Source: Vibrio sp. UCD-FRSSP16_30 (GTDB lineage: Bacteria > Pseudomonadota > Gammaproteobacteria > Enterobacterales > Vibrionaceae). From it: 37,114 nt of DNA. The notes below the pieces were generated by a model. It saw nothing but the letters and a program-made list of their open reading frames with translations. It ran no database searches and was not told the origin of the DNA. Below, piece by piece: positions 28,156 through 36,835 of the stretch; position 1 is the stretch's first letter; each line of letters starts with the position of its first letter. The translations under genes and the position numbers were made by a program. The DNA is taken from assembly GCF_001676025.1 (NCBI RefSeq), contig NZ_LZFW01000019.1, forward strand, positions 1-37,114, written 5' to 3'.

Positions 28156-31100
28156 ATGCAGCAAGTAGGGATTTATGAGCAACTGATTACTTCAGTGGTA
28201 GATCAACACCTAAATAAAGATCAGTTTTATGTGGGTGAGCGATTACTCACTAGCTCTGAAGCATCTATCTGGCTCTCTCGATTTTTATCTAACATCCTTG
28301 AGCATGCAATATCTCTAGTCCCATCAGGTGAAGACCAACTAAAACAGCAGATAGAGTTATCTAATGAGCTACTAATTTGGTTAAAAGACAAAATCAGAGA
28401 TGAGGATGTCATTGAGGAAAATCTTCTCAATAGCCAAGGTCGAATACTCACAGCTTTATATGAATTTGAAAACCCGATAGCAGCTGATCTCAAAAAATAT
28501 GTAGAGGATATTTTTCCTTTAACGGGTTTAACTCAGAGTGAGCTGTTTTGTGGAAGTAATGCTGGTATCTCGCTTGAGTCTGAAATAAAGCGGGAGATCT
28601 TGTCCTCTGATAGCATCTATTGGCTAGTTTCATTTATCAAGTGGACTGGCATTCGTATTTTTCGCAAAGAGCTGGAGCAGTTTGTTCGCAGTGGCCGACA
28701 GCTTAAAATCATCACCACTTCGTATATGGGGGCTACCGATGCAAAAGCGGTTGAGTATCTTGCTAGCCTGCCTAATACAGAGGTTAAGTTAAGCTACAAT
28801 ACGCAACGAGAACGTTTACACGCTAAAAGTTATCTGTTTTGTCGAAATACAGGTTACCACACGGGGTATATCGGCTCTTCCAATCTCTCTCGTTCAGCAT
28901 TAACTAGTGGCTTAGAGTGGAACCTGAAAATAACCTCTCAAGAAATCCCTCATATAATTCAAAAATCTTTAAGTACTTTCGAAACATATTGGGCATCCAG
29001 TGAGTTTGAAGTGTTTGATGGAAAAGTAGAAAGTAAGAAAAAACTCAATCAGGCTCTCAAACAAGCCCAAATAGGAAGTGGTAGCGGTAGCACGAGTCCA
29101 AGGCATTTCTTCGATATAATTCCGTTTGCTCATCAGAAAGATATTCTAGAGCAGTTGCAAGTAGAAAGAGAAATACATCAGCGCAAGCGCAATTTAGTCG
29201 TAGCAGCTACCGGCACAGGCAAAACACTCATTTCTGCTTTTGATTTTGCCAATTTTAGAAAGCAAAAACCAAGTGCAAAATTCTTATTTGTCGCCCATCG
29301 AGAAGAAATTTTAAAACAAGCAAGAGAAGCTTATAGAGGCGTATTAAAAGACAGTGATTTTGGTGAGTTGTGGGTTAGTGGCTACAGTCCAGATCACTAT
29401 GAGCAGTTGTTTGCTTCGGTTCAAACGCTTAATAATCAAGTTGAGAATATGCGGGTATCGGCAGAGTACTTTGACTATATCGTTATAGATGAAGTACACC
29501 ATGTATCCGCAAGTAGTTACCGCAAGCTCATTTCCTATTTCCAACCGTCTATATTGCTGGGTCTAACCGCGACACCTGAACGTCATGATAGTAGTGATAT
29601 CTTAGCGGATTTTAATGGCGTGATTGCCGCAGAAATACGTCTTCCTGAAGCAATAAATAACCGATTGTTATCCCCATTTCAGTACTTTGGTATCGATGAT
29701 GATACCGACCTTCGAAATATAAGTTGGCGCAGTGGACGTTATGATATTGCTCAGTTAACGAGTCTTTATACTCATAACCAAGTCAGGGTAAATAAAATAG
29801 TTCAGAGCCTTGATGAGATAATGACTAATGTTGATGATATGAAAGCATTGGCATTTTGTGTGAGTAAAGATCACGCACAATACATGGCACAGCAGTTTTT
29901 ATTAAAAGGCATTAAGGCTGATGTTTTAACGAGCGACAATAGCCATGAACGTCAGCCAAAACAATCTGCTCTGCGTTCTGGTCAGATCAATGTGCTGTGT
30001 GTTGTGGATATATTTAATGAAGGGATAGATATACCCGAAGTTGATACCTTACTGTTTTTGCGACCAACGGAAAGTTTAACCATCTTTCTTCAACAACTGG
30101 GTCGAGGGTTACGTTTAGCTGAAGGTAAAGAGTGTTGCACGGTTCTTGATTTTGTTGGTAACTCTCGCCCTGAATATGATTTTTCAAATAAATTCCGCTC
30201 ACTAATCGGTAAAACAGAGAGAGCCATTGCTGATGAAATTAAGCAAGGCTTCCCTCATGCTCCATTAGGCTGTCGAATTGAGCTTTCTAAACGAACACAG
30301 GAGTTGGTGTTAACCCAGATACGACAAGCTACGTTAAATCTTCAGCGACTCAGAACTAAGATTCGACAGTTCCCACAACATTCAAACTTACCGTTGACGC
30401 TGAGTAATTTTTTGACCATTTATCCTGATTTAAATATCCATGAAATCTATAAGAAAGGAACGTGGCAAGCTTTAGTCTCTGATGCATTGGGTGTAGAAGA
30501 ATCAAGTAAGGTTTCATACCCTGAAAAAATGAATGAAAAGGCAATCTATAGTCGTATTCTTACCTGTGATGATCATGCATACCTTAGTTATCTTTTAGAT
30601 CTTTGTTCCGGTAATTATCGCTTAGAAGATGCCGATCAACGTAGAGCACTGATGTGTCATTATGATTTTTGGAAAGGTGTCGGTTCAGCATGCGGATTTC
30701 ATTCCTTACAAGACAGCTTATTAGCACTGATGGATTCAGGATTACGTGAAGAACTCATCGATGCCTTGAAGTGGAAAATAAACCAGACTAAGCATCAACA
30801 ACGCAACATGCCAAACTTGCACAATGTTCCGCTAGCACTTCATGCTCGGTATGCAAGAGAGCAAATTCTATGTGCATTCAATGCTTCGACATTTGCTCGT
30901 AAATTACCCGCAAGAGAAGGTGTTTTAGCTATCAAAGAGCAAAACATTGAACTGCTCTTTGTAACACTAAATAAGAACGAAAAACAATTCTCGCCAACGA
31001 CCATGTACCATGATTACGCTATCAATGAAGAGTTGTTTCATTGGCAATCGCAAAACAGTGCGAGACCTGAAAGAGGGCGAGGACTGGAGTATATTCAACA

Positions 31101-31302
31101 CCAACAAATGGGGAAAAGGCTGTTCTTATTTGTGCGCGAACAAACTAAAGATGAATATGGTCGGACAATGGGGTTTGTCAATTACGGTGAGGTTGAGTAC
31201 GTATCGCATACTGGCTCAAAACCCATGAGTATAACCTGGCGATTGCTCTCTCCAATGCCATCATTTATGTGGCAACAGGCGGCAAAACTGGCTGTTGGTT
31301 AG
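28156..31302 (+). CDS. PLD-nuclease / SF2 helicase / DUF3427 protein, possible defence effector
   Basis: The 1048-residue protein combines three modules. An N-terminal region (1-130) without recognised motifs precedes a phospholipase D-like nuclease domain (about 135-285) with one HxK motif (H222, K224) and GSSN at 240-243. Next is a DEAH-type SF2 helicase: Walker A TGTGKT (352-357), DEVH (445-448), TAT (471-473), motif V NEGIDIPE (621-628) and motif VI QQLGRGLR (646-653). The C-terminal ~350 residues match the DUF3427 type. Similar proteins occur in defence islands, and PLD-helicase fusions act against phage (Mokosh), but that system has a different helicase family; an anti-phage role here is inference. 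AGAGG precedes the ATG. A HigBA module follows. All catalytic motifs look intact. Confidence 0.82.
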   Translation: MQQVGIYEQLITSVVDQHLNKDQFYVGERLLTSSEASIWLSRFLSNILEHAISLVPSGEDQLKQQIELSNELLIWLKDKIRDEDVIEENLLNSQGRILTALYEFENPIAADLKKYVEDIFPLTGLTQSELFCGSNAGISLESEIKREILSSDSIYWLVSFIKWTGIRIFRKELEQFVRSGRQLKIITTSYMGATDAKAVEYLASLPNTEVKLSYNTQRERLHAKSYLFCRNTGYHTGYIGSSNLSRSALTSGLEWNLKITSQEIPHIIQKSLSTFETYWASSEFEVFDGKVESKKKLNQALKQAQIGSGSGSTSPRHFFDIIPFAHQKDILEQLQVEREIHQRKRNLVVAATGTGKTLISAFDFANFRKQKPSAKFLFVAHREEILKQAREAYRGVLKDSDFGELWVSGYSPDHYEQLFASVQTLNNQVENMRVSAEYFDYIVIDEVHHVSASSYRKLISYFQPSILLGLTATPERHDSSDILADFNGVIAAEIRLPEAINNRLLSPFQYFGIDDDTDLRNISWRSGRYDIAQLTSLYTHNQVRVNKIVQSLDEIMTNVDDMKALAFCVSKDHAQYMAQQFLLKGIKADVLTSDNSHERQPKQSALRSGQINVLCVVDIFNEGIDIPEVDTLLFLRPTESLTIFLQQLGRGLRLAEGKECCTVLDFVGNSRPEYDFSNKFRSLIGKTERAIADEIKQGFPHAPLGCRIELSKRTQELVLTQIRQATLNLQRLRTKIRQFPQHSNLPLTLSNFLTIYPDLNIHEIYKKGTWQALVSDALGVEESSKVSYPEKMNEKAIYSRILTCDDHAYLSYLLDLCSGNYRLEDADQRRALMCHYDFWKGVGSACGFHSLQDSLLALMDSGLREELIDALKWKINQTKHQQRNMPNLHNVPLALHARYAREQILCAFNASTFARKLPAREGVLAIKEQNIELLFVTLNKNEKQFSPTTMYHDYAINEELFHWQSQNSARPERGRGLEYIQHQQMGKRLFLFVREQTKDEYGRTMGFVNYGEVEYVSHTGSKPMSITWRLLSPMPSFMWQQAAKLAVG

Positions 31303-31376
31303 GAAGTGATTATTTTTATTTTCACCATCTTTAATTAACTTGAGATGATGCTTGCTTGTTGGTGTGATAAAAAGTT

Positions 31377-31456
31377 TAAACGGTGCTGTATGAGACAGTA
31401 TCTCTCAATAACATATATCTATGCTGGATGATAATTAGGTTAACCACCAGCTATCC
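31377..31456 (+). repeat. Left ~80-bp direct repeat flanking higBA
   Basis: This stretch, starting TAAACGGTGCTGTATG, recurs at 32464-32541 in the same orientation with roughly seven mismatches and two one-base gaps (about 88% identity by eye). Weaker similarity reaches some 20 bases further upstream. The two copies bracket the toxin-antitoxin genes and make a unit of about 1.09 kb. Confidence 0.85.
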
Positions 31457-31475
31457 ATTTTGGCTACTTCTTGAT

Positions 31476-31530
31476 GTTCACATATTGTGAACTAGACTTG
31501 GTTTAGGTATAGTGTTCACATATAGTGAAC
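31476..31530 (+). promoter_or_regulatory. higBA promoter with two flanking operators
   Basis: Operator 1 is GTTCACA-TAT-TGTGAAC (31476-31492), a perfect 7-bp-arm inverted repeat. Operator 2 is GTTCAC-ATATA-GTGAAC (31514-31530). The -35 TTGTGA (31485-31490) lies inside operator 1, the spacer is 17 bases, and the -10 TATAGT (31508-31513) abuts operator 2. The centres are 38 bases apart. This is the layout of a promoter repressed by its own antitoxin. Confidence 0.88.
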
Positions 31531-31544
31531 AAGCTGGATAGTAC

Positions 31545-31862
31545 ATGCACGTTATAAGTAAGCAACCTTTTGAAAATGCGAAAAAACTCTATCCAAACGA
31601 TTGCGATGCACTAGATGCAACGTACAAGGTGTTAAAAGAGAGCAAAGCAAAAAGCCCAGATGAGCTACGAAAAGTCTTTCCGTCACTAGACAACTTTAAA
31701 TATGTTGATAAGTGGTGGGTGATTGATATTGGCGGTAACAACTTAAGGCTTATTGCATTTATCGAATTTGTAGGAGGTCGATGCTTCATTAAGAACATTG
31801 TCAGTCATGCCGAATACGATCGCATTACAAAGCAATACCGTGAAAAGAAACTGAAGAGGTAA
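31545..31862 (+). CDS. higB: HigB-type toxin (RelE superfamily mRNA interferase)
   Basis: HigB toxins cut mRNA on translating ribosomes. The 105-residue protein shows the HigB pattern: N-terminal helix (FENAKKLYPN), a KYVDKWWVIDIGGNNLRLIAF core strand pair and a basic C-terminus (REKKLKR). The toxin gene comes first, as in higBA loci. It starts 15 bases after operator 2, with a weak ribosome-binding site, and higA follows after four bases. Typical length is 90-110 residues. Activity is inferred from family. Confidence 0.88.
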   Translation: MHVISKQPFENAKKLYPNDCDALDATYKVLKESKAKSPDELRKVFPSLDNFKYVDKWWVIDIGGNNLRLIAFIEFVGGRCFIKNIVSHAEYDRITKQYREKKLKR

Positions 31863-31866
31863 CACT

Positions 31867-32289
31867 ATGTTAAATATCGCTGTGTTAGACAAAGCTGCTA
31901 ATCAACTGCACCAAGTTATGCCTTGGGTGAGTGGTATCTCTTCGCCTGAGCAATATCAAGAGTTGATTGCCACGATGGAAGTACTTATAGAAGATTATGA
32001 TGCTCATCAGCCAGTGATCGATTTGATGTTTCCGGTGATTGAAAGGTATGAAGAAGAAGCGGAGCAGTTTAGTGAATTTAATCAAGCTATCGAAAAACTA
32101 GAGCCCGGTATCGCCATGCTAAGAGTTATTATCGATCAGCATCAATTGACGTTAAGTGACCTCAAAGAAGAGATTGGTGCAAAATCGACGGTATCAATGA
32201 TCTTGAGTGGAAAGCGCGCTCTAACGCTCAACCACATTAAGGCACTATCGGCACGCTTTGGTGTGCCAGCTTCATTGTTTATAGGCTAG
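31867..32289 (+). CDS. higA: HigA-type antitoxin with C-terminal helix-turn-helix
   Basis: HigA neutralises HigB and represses the operon. The 140-residue protein has an acidic N-terminal half (residues 1-80) and a Cro/C1-type helix-turn-helix in the C-terminal third (about 92-135), with LSDLKEEIGAKSTVSMILSG and the typical LSARFGVPASLFIG ending. GAGG precedes the ATG, giving better translation than the toxin. The two GTTCAC/GTGAAC operators upstream are its probable sites. The cassette is enclosed by ~80-bp direct repeats. Confidence 0.88.
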   Translation: MLNIAVLDKAANQLHQVMPWVSGISSPEQYQELIATMEVLIEDYDAHQPVIDLMFPVIERYEEEAEQFSEFNQAIEKLEPGIAMLRVIIDQHQLTLSDLKEEIGAKSTVSMILSGKRALTLNHIKALSARFGVPASLFIG

Positions 32290-32463
32290 TGGCAGTTTTG
32301 GCTGTCGTTAATAAAAGCCGAGATACACATTTTAAAAGCGCAGCTCTTATTAATAGTTTCCCAGTTTTTGTCAAAGCACGAAGTGATAACAATACGCCAA
32401 AATTTAAGGTGTGATTACTTCGAAGAACTTGGCTGAGGTGATGTTAGTTTGTGATACAACGTC

Positions 32464-32541
32464 TAAACGGTGCTGTATGGGACTGTATCTACTAATAACA
32501 TATATCTATCTGGATGATAATTAGGTTAACCACCAACTACC
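32464..32541 (+). repeat. Right ~80-bp direct repeat flanking higBA
   Basis: Second copy of the repeat at 31377-31456. Its end lies within a perfect 11-bp inverted repeat (TAGGTTAACCA 32522-32532, complement 32544-32554) that the left copy lacks. That hairpin lies 25 bases past the yicC stop and might help end yicC transcription, although no T-tract follows. Confidence 0.85.
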
Positions 32542-32578
32542 GATGGTTAACCTAGCATTAAATAATACAGTTTAGAGA

Positions 32579-33445
32579 TTATTCAATATTCTGGATCTGC
32601 TCGCGCATTTGCTCAATCAGAACTTTCAGTTCAACGCCTGAAGCGGTGATGTCAGTGCTGATAGATTTTGATGCTAGCGTATTTGATTCACGGTTGAATT
32701 CTTGCATCATGAAATCTAGACGACGGCCACAAGCGCCACCTTTTTTCAGGATGCTGTTGGTTTCTTTTACGTGAGAGTCTAGGCGATCTAGCTCTTCTGC
32801 TACGTCTGATTTTTGAGCTAGAACGATAAGTTCTTGTTCAACGCGAGATGAATCTAGCTCGATAGACGCTTCTTCAAATTTATTCAGTAGGCGGTCACGT
32901 TGCCATTGTAGAATTTCTGGCATGCGAGCACGAACTTTTACAACTTCAGATGTGATGGCTTCTAGGCGCTGGTCAATTAGCGCTTTCATGTTTTCGCCTT
33001 CGCTTGCGCGAGCTTCAATGAAGTCAGCAATCGCACCTTCAAAGCCAGCAAGAAGGTCTTTGTTTACGCTGTCCATGTCTTGCTCTGGTGTTTCCATCAC
33101 ACCTTGCCATTGCATTACTTGGAATGGGTTGATGCGAGTCGTTTCACCGGTCATGTCCATGACTTGGTTAGCGGCGTTAATCACTTGCTTAGCAAGATCG
33201 GTATTGATGCTTAGCTCGCCTTTAGCGCTTGGGTTTGCTTCAAAGCGTAGGTGACATTCAACCTTACCGCGTGCTAGACGCTTACGAAAACGTTCACGAA
33301 GGATAGGTTCTAGGCCACGAAATTGTTCCGGTAGGCGGAAGTAGGTTTCTAAATAACGCTGGTTAACAGAGCGAATTTCCCATACTGCGTTGCCCCAGTC
33401 GCCTTTTACTTCTTTGCGCGCGTAAGCGGTCATGCTGTAAATCAT
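32579..33445 (-). CDS. yicC: Endoribonuclease YicC family protein
   Basis: YicC is a conserved bacterial endoribonuclease implicated in turnover of small RNAs and mRNAs. The 288-residue protein (E. coli 287) has the N-terminal YicC-like domain with MTAYARKE, SVNQRYLETYFRLPE and RGKVECHLRFE. The C-terminal DUF1732 domain has RLDSHVKE, GRRLDFMMQEFNREANT-like sequence (NRESNTLASKS here) and KVLIEQMREQIQNIE. The start chosen is the ATG at 33445, because AAAGG lies seven bases upstream and it matches E. coli MIRSMTAYAR; the ATG six codons earlier has no such site. Divergent from rph. Confidence 0.94.
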   Translation of the reverse strand: MIYSMTAYARKEVKGDWGNAVWEIRSVNQRYLETYFRLPEQFRGLEPILRERFRKRLARGKVECHLRFEANPSAKGELSINTDLAKQVINAANQVMDMTGETTRINPFQVMQWQGVMETPEQDMDSVNKDLLAGFEGAIADFIEARASEGENMKALIDQRLEAITSEVVKVRARMPEILQWQRDRLLNKFEEASIELDSSRVEQELIVLAQKSDVAEELDRLDSHVKETNSILKKGGACGRRLDFMMQEFNRESNTLASKSISTDITASGVELKVLIEQMREQIQNIE

Positions 33446-33508
33446 CAAATTACCTTTATTCATTACATTGGTGCGTCTATATTGCGGGCAATCTTAGCAC
33501 AAAAGCGA

Positions 33509-33555
33509 GCGACCCCATAAGGTCGCATCCTGATTCATGATCCTATATAATCTCG
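33509..33555 (+). promoter_or_regulatory. rph-pyrE promoter region
   Basis: A consensus -10 TATAAT (33546-33551) is followed by CTCGACC, like the discriminators at the rplK and rplJ promoters. The -35 is poor. A hairpin GCGACC-CCATAA-GGTCGC (33509-33526) covers the -35 zone. Confidence 0.6.
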
Positions 33556-33591
33556 ACCCAATCCCATACCCAATTATTTAGGTGACTTTCA

Positions 33592-34308
33592 ATGCGTCCA
33601 AACGATCGTGCAGTAGATCAGGTTCGTCCTATTAAAATGACTCGCAACTACACCGCTTATGCAGAAGGTTCTGTATTAGTCGAGTTTGGCAATACTAAAG
33701 TATTGTGTAACGCTTCTGTGGAAGAGAACGTACCTCGTTGGTTGAAAGGCAAAGGTAAAGGTTGGGTAACTGCTGAATACGGCATGCTTCCTCGCGCAAC
33801 TCACACTCGTAATCGTCGTGAAGCGGCAAGTGGCAAGCAAGGTGGTCGTACGATGGAAATCCAGCGTTTGATCGCTCGTAGCCTACGCGCTGTGGTTGAT
33901 CTAGAAGCTATGGGTGAAATCATGGTCACTGTTGACTGTGATGTGATTCAGGCTGACGGTGGTACACGTACCGCTTCTATCTCTGGCGCAAGTGTTGCAA
34001 TGGCTGATGCATTCCAAAAATTGGTTGCACAAGGCAAACTAAAAGCGAACCCAATGAAAGGGCATGTATCGGCTGTTTCTGTTGGTATCGTTAAAGGTGA
34101 AGGTCTGTGTGATCTTGAGTATGTTGAAGATTTAGCTGCTGATACCGACATGAACGTCGTGATGACCGAAGAAGGTAAAATGATTGAGGTTCAAGGCACT
34201 GCAGAGGGCGAACCGTTCTCACACGAAGAATTGATGGAGTTGTTGGCTCTAGCTCAAAAGGGCATTGCGGACATCATCGAAGTGCAGAAAGCAGCACTGG
34301 CTGAATAG
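33592..34308 (+). CDS. rph: Ribonuclease PH
   Basis: RNase PH trims tRNA 3' ends by phosphorolysis. The 238-residue protein is full length and carries R86 and the phosphate-binding GGTRTA at 123-128 of the catalytic site. Unlike rph-1 of E. coli K-12 (a frameshift that lowers pyrE expression), no disruption is seen. It is co-transcribed with pyrE; its stop lies five bases before the pyrE attenuator stem, so its translation can control that hairpin. Confidence 0.97.
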   Translation: MRPNDRAVDQVRPIKMTRNYTAYAEGSVLVEFGNTKVLCNASVEENVPRWLKGKGKGWVTAEYGMLPRATHTRNRREAASGKQGGRTMEIQRLIARSLRAVVDLEAMGEIMVTVDCDVIQADGGTRTASISGASVAMADAFQKLVAQGKLKANPMKGHVSAVSVGIVKGEGLCDLEYVEDLAADTDMNVVMTEEGKMIEVQGTAEGEPFSHEELMELLALAQKGIADIIEVQKAALAE

Positions 34309-34313
34309 TTTTT

Positions 34314-34341
34314 AAATAGCTCCTTGCGGGGCTATTTTTTT
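34314..34341 (+). terminator. pyrE attenuator (UTP-sensing type)
   Basis: AAATAGCTCC (34314-34323) pairs with GGGGCTATTT (34328-34337) with one wobble, followed by a T-run to 34341. The rph stop at 34306-34308 and a T-rich stretch lie directly before the stem. In E. coli the same layout makes pyrE respond to UTP: slow polymerase lets the ribosome ending rph block the hairpin. The layout is seen; the mechanism is from E. coli. Confidence 0.85.
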
Positions 34342-34405
34342 ATCTCCACTGGAGATGCACAAATACAACGTTTTAATAATTTAGAATCTTATAAGAGAGA
34401 AAATA

Positions 34406-35047
34406 ATGAAAGCATACCAGCGTGAATTTATTGAGTTTGCACTTGAGAAACAAGTTCTTAAGTTTGGTGAGTTTACTCTAAAGTCTGGCCGTACTAGCCC
34501 GTACTTCTTTAACGCTGGCCTGTTTAATACTGGTCGTGATTTGGCGCGTTTAGGTCGCTTTTATGCTGCTGCATTAGCAGACTCTGCTATTGATTATGAT
34601 GTGCTATTTGGCCCTGCTTACAAAGGCATCCCAATTGCAACGACCACAGCAGTTGCACTGGCTGATCATCACGATACCGACAAGCCATACTGTTTTAACC
34701 GTAAAGAAGCCAAAGATCACGGCGAAGGTGGCAACCTAGTGGGTAGTGCACTGGAAGGTCGTATTATGCTGGTGGATGATGTCATCACAGCCGGTACTGC
34801 AATTCGTGAATCAATGGAAATTATCCAAGCTAATGGCGCAGATCTGGCGGGTGTATTAGTGGCCATTGATCGTCAAGAAAAAGGCAAGGGTGAGCTTTCT
34901 GCAATTCAAGAAGTAGAACGCGACTTTAACTGTTCAATCATTTCAATTGTAAGCCTGACTGACCTGATTACTTTCTTAGAAGAGAAAGGCGGTAACGCAG
35001 AGCAACTAGAATCTGTAAAAGCATACCGCGCTGAATACGGCGTTTAA
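34406..35047 (+). CDS. pyrE: Orotate phosphoribosyltransferase
   Basis: PyrE joins orotate and PRPP to give orotidine 5'-phosphate in pyrimidine synthesis. The 213 residues match E. coli PyrE. The PRPP-binding signature [12 protein letters not shown] is at 121-132 and the flexible catalytic loop with K103, D104 and H105 precedes it. The start ATG follows AGAGAG. It lies 97 bases after rph, with the attenuator in between, and ends in a perfect terminator palindrome. Confidence 0.98.
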   Translation: MKAYQREFIEFALEKQVLKFGEFTLKSGRTSPYFFNAGLFNTGRDLARLGRFYAAALADSAIDYDVLFGPAYKGIPIATTTAVALADHHDTDKPYCFNRKEAKDHGEGGNLVGSALEGRIMLVDDVITAGTAIRESMEIIQANGADLAGVLVAIDRQEKGKGELSAIQEVERDFNCSIISIVSLTDLITFLEEKGGNAEQLESVKAYRAEYGV

Positions 35048-35090
35048 GTATTCGCTGATAGCAAATTAAGATAGTTTACATATCTAAAGG

Positions 35091-35123
35091 AAAGCGCCAC
35101 TTATTAAATAAGTGGCGCTTTTT
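35091..35123. terminator. Terminator palindrome between pyrE and the dehydrogenase
   Basis: Fifteen perfect base pairs (35091-35105 with 35107-35121) surround a single A, followed by T5 on the plus strand (35119-35123). It sits between convergent genes. On the minus strand only three T residues follow, so termination is probably stronger for pyrE. Confidence 0.93.
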
Positions 35124-35126
35124 GTT

Positions 35127-36053
35127 TTAGTAGCCTTTATTAAAATCTACTTTAGCTTGCAGAGGTTTCTCTTCTAACCAGAGCTGATAGTTCTTTTTAA
35201 ATAATCTGACTACCTGATTTGGAAAGCTGTGCGCTGCTGTGTGTGGTGTGACGGTCACTTTTGGATTTTGCCAGTACGGACACTGCTGAGAGATAGGCTC
35301 ATTGATAAACACATCTAAATAGGCATGTTCTACATGTCCGTCTTCTAGTGCGCTCAATAGGCCTTGGCTGTCTATCGCTCCACCACGTCCCACATTAAAT
35401 AGTAGTGCTTGATTACAGTGGCTTAAGCTTTGTTTGTTCAACAGGCCATCGGTCTGTGATGTTTTAGGTAGTATGGAGACAATAATATCGCCTAGGCCCA
35501 AGGCATGATTTAACTGTGAGATAGGATAGACGTCATCAAATTGCCCGCCAGTGGGGGTTTTTCCACTAGAGTTCACCCCAATCGTCGTTAATCCTAAAGC
35601 TTTGGCTGCAATAGAAAGGTGCGAGCCAATAGAGCCTGTACCAAGGATAACGATGGTTTTTTCATTTAGGCAAGTGTACGGATGAGGTTGCCATAACTGG
35701 GCGCTTTGCTGTTGCTTATAAGTGTCAAAATGACGGAAGTGACTGATAGCGTACCCTAGTACATATTCCGCAATAGGTTGACCAAATATCTCTTTGATAT
35801 TAGTCAGCAGATAATCTTTACGCACGTCCTGTTCCATTAAGCTATCAACGCCAGCATAGATAGACTGAAACCATTCTAGATTAGGAAATTGGTCAAGTTG
35901 GCTTGCCATCATGGTTGGGCTTGCCAGTATGATGTTTGCGAGGCGTTTATTTTCAGTGATTTCAAGTTGCGGAAGACTTTCTTTTTTCAGTCGCTCTAGG
36001 TATTCACCTTTGCTTTTTGATTCAACATATAAGTACTGGATATCTGTTTTCAT
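35127..36053 (-). CDS. D-isomer-specific 2-hydroxyacid dehydrogenase (glyoxylate/hydroxypyruvate reductase type)
   Basis: Reduces a 2-oxoacid to a D-2-hydroxyacid with NAD(P)H; the exact substrate is unknown. The 308-residue protein has the dinucleotide-binding GTGSIG (138-143) and the catalytic triad R223 (NVGRGG), E252 (NEP) and H271 (TPHTAA). After the second beta strand there is N161-S162 instead of an acidic residue, suggesting preference for NADP(H), as in GhrA. AAGGAAG lies eight bases before the ATG. It is divergent from yjaG and convergent with pyrE. Confidence 0.88.
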   Translation of the reverse strand: MKTDIQYLYVESKSKGEYLERLKKESLPQLEITENKRLANIILASPTMMASQLDQFPNLEWFQSIYAGVDSLMEQDVRKDYLLTNIKEIFGQPIAEYVLGYAISHFRHFDTYKQQQSAQLWQPHPYTCLNEKTIVILGTGSIGSHLSIAAKALGLTTIGVNSSGKTPTGGQFDDVYPISQLNHALGLGDIIVSILPKTSQTDGLLNKQSLSHCNQALLFNVGRGGAIDSQGLLSALEDGHVEHAYLDVFINEPISQQCPYWQNPKVTVTPHTAAHSFPNQVVRLFKKNYQLWLEEKPLQAKVDFNKGY

Positions 36054-36143
36054 CGGCTTGGCTTCCTTAAAAGTAAGTAAAACTATGAATAGCGTTCAAG
36101 AATTGTGTACACTTTTGCTGTTTTCCCACAATTGTGAGTCGTT

Positions 36144-36731
36144 ATGTTACAGAATCCTCTTCAGGTTCGTATTGAAAAACTAGAACCTTGGCAACAAATC
36201 ACTTTTATGGCCAGTTTGTGTGAACGAATGTACCCAAACTATGCCATGTTTTGCCAGACAACGGAATTTGCTGAAGCGCGAATTTATCGAGATATTCTCG
36301 ACAGTGTTTGGGAGTTACTGACAATTAAAAGTGCCAAAGTTAACTTTGAACGCCAATTAGAAAAACTAGAAGAGTTGGTGCCTAGTGCTGAAGACTTTGA
36401 TTTTTATGGTGTTTACCCTGCTATTGATGCCTGCATGGGGCTTGCTGAACTATTACATGCATTGCTTGACCGTGATTTATTGCCAGAAGCAGTACAAAAC
36501 ATCAGCCAACAATCTGTGATGACAGTGGCCGATCTTGAAGTTGCTCAAGGTAGTGAAGAAATCACTAACGATAATCAAAAACAAAATGAAGCAGTATGTG
36601 AAGAGTGGGATGTTCAGTGGGCAATTGCTCGTCCGCTACGTGAATGTATTGAGCGCAATGTAGAGTTGATTAAAGATTTACGTGCAGAGCTACGTGAAGA
36701 CGGCATAAGCAATATTGGTGTGCAGCTTTAA
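36144..36731 (+). CDS. yjaG: DUF416 family protein YjaG
   Basis: Function unknown. The 195-residue protein is collinear with E. coli YjaG (196): MLQNPLQVRIEKLE start, LCERMYPNYAMFCQ, YGVYPAIDACMGL and EWDVQWAIARPL. It is predicted cytoplasmic and helical. In E. coli yjaG lies near hemE and directly before hupA; here hemE is 20 kb away and an insertion sequence follows, so hupA may lie beyond it. The ribosome-binding site (GTGAG) is weak. A CACAATTGTG palindrome lies 10 bases or so before the start. Confidence 0.9.
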   Translation: MLQNPLQVRIEKLEPWQQITFMASLCERMYPNYAMFCQTTEFAEARIYRDILDSVWELLTIKSAKVNFERQLEKLEELVPSAEDFDFYGVYPAIDACMGLAELLHALLDRDLLPEAVQNISQQSVMTVADLEVAQGSEEITNDNQKQNEAVCEEWDVQWAIARPLRECIERNVELIKDLRAELREDGISNIGVQL

Positions 36732-36754
36732 TCGAGCACTAGCAAGCAAATAGA

Positions 36755-36788
36755 AAAACAAACGGGAGCCTAGGCTCCCGTTTGTTTT
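36755..36788 (+). terminator. yjaG terminator
   Basis: A 34-base perfect palindrome centred on CCTAGG (arms 36755-36771 and 36772-36788), AAAAC at the left and GTTTT at the right, lies 24 bases after yjaG. Confidence 0.93.
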
Positions 36789-36835
36789 ATATGGTTATTT
36801 TATACCAATCGTAGTAAATCTCTGATCAGCCTAGC

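Noticed and set aside
31377..32541. Integron attC (VCR) sites around higBA
   Set aside because: The repeats lack RYYYAAC and GTTRRRY core boxes in the proper places, and no integrase is in the window.
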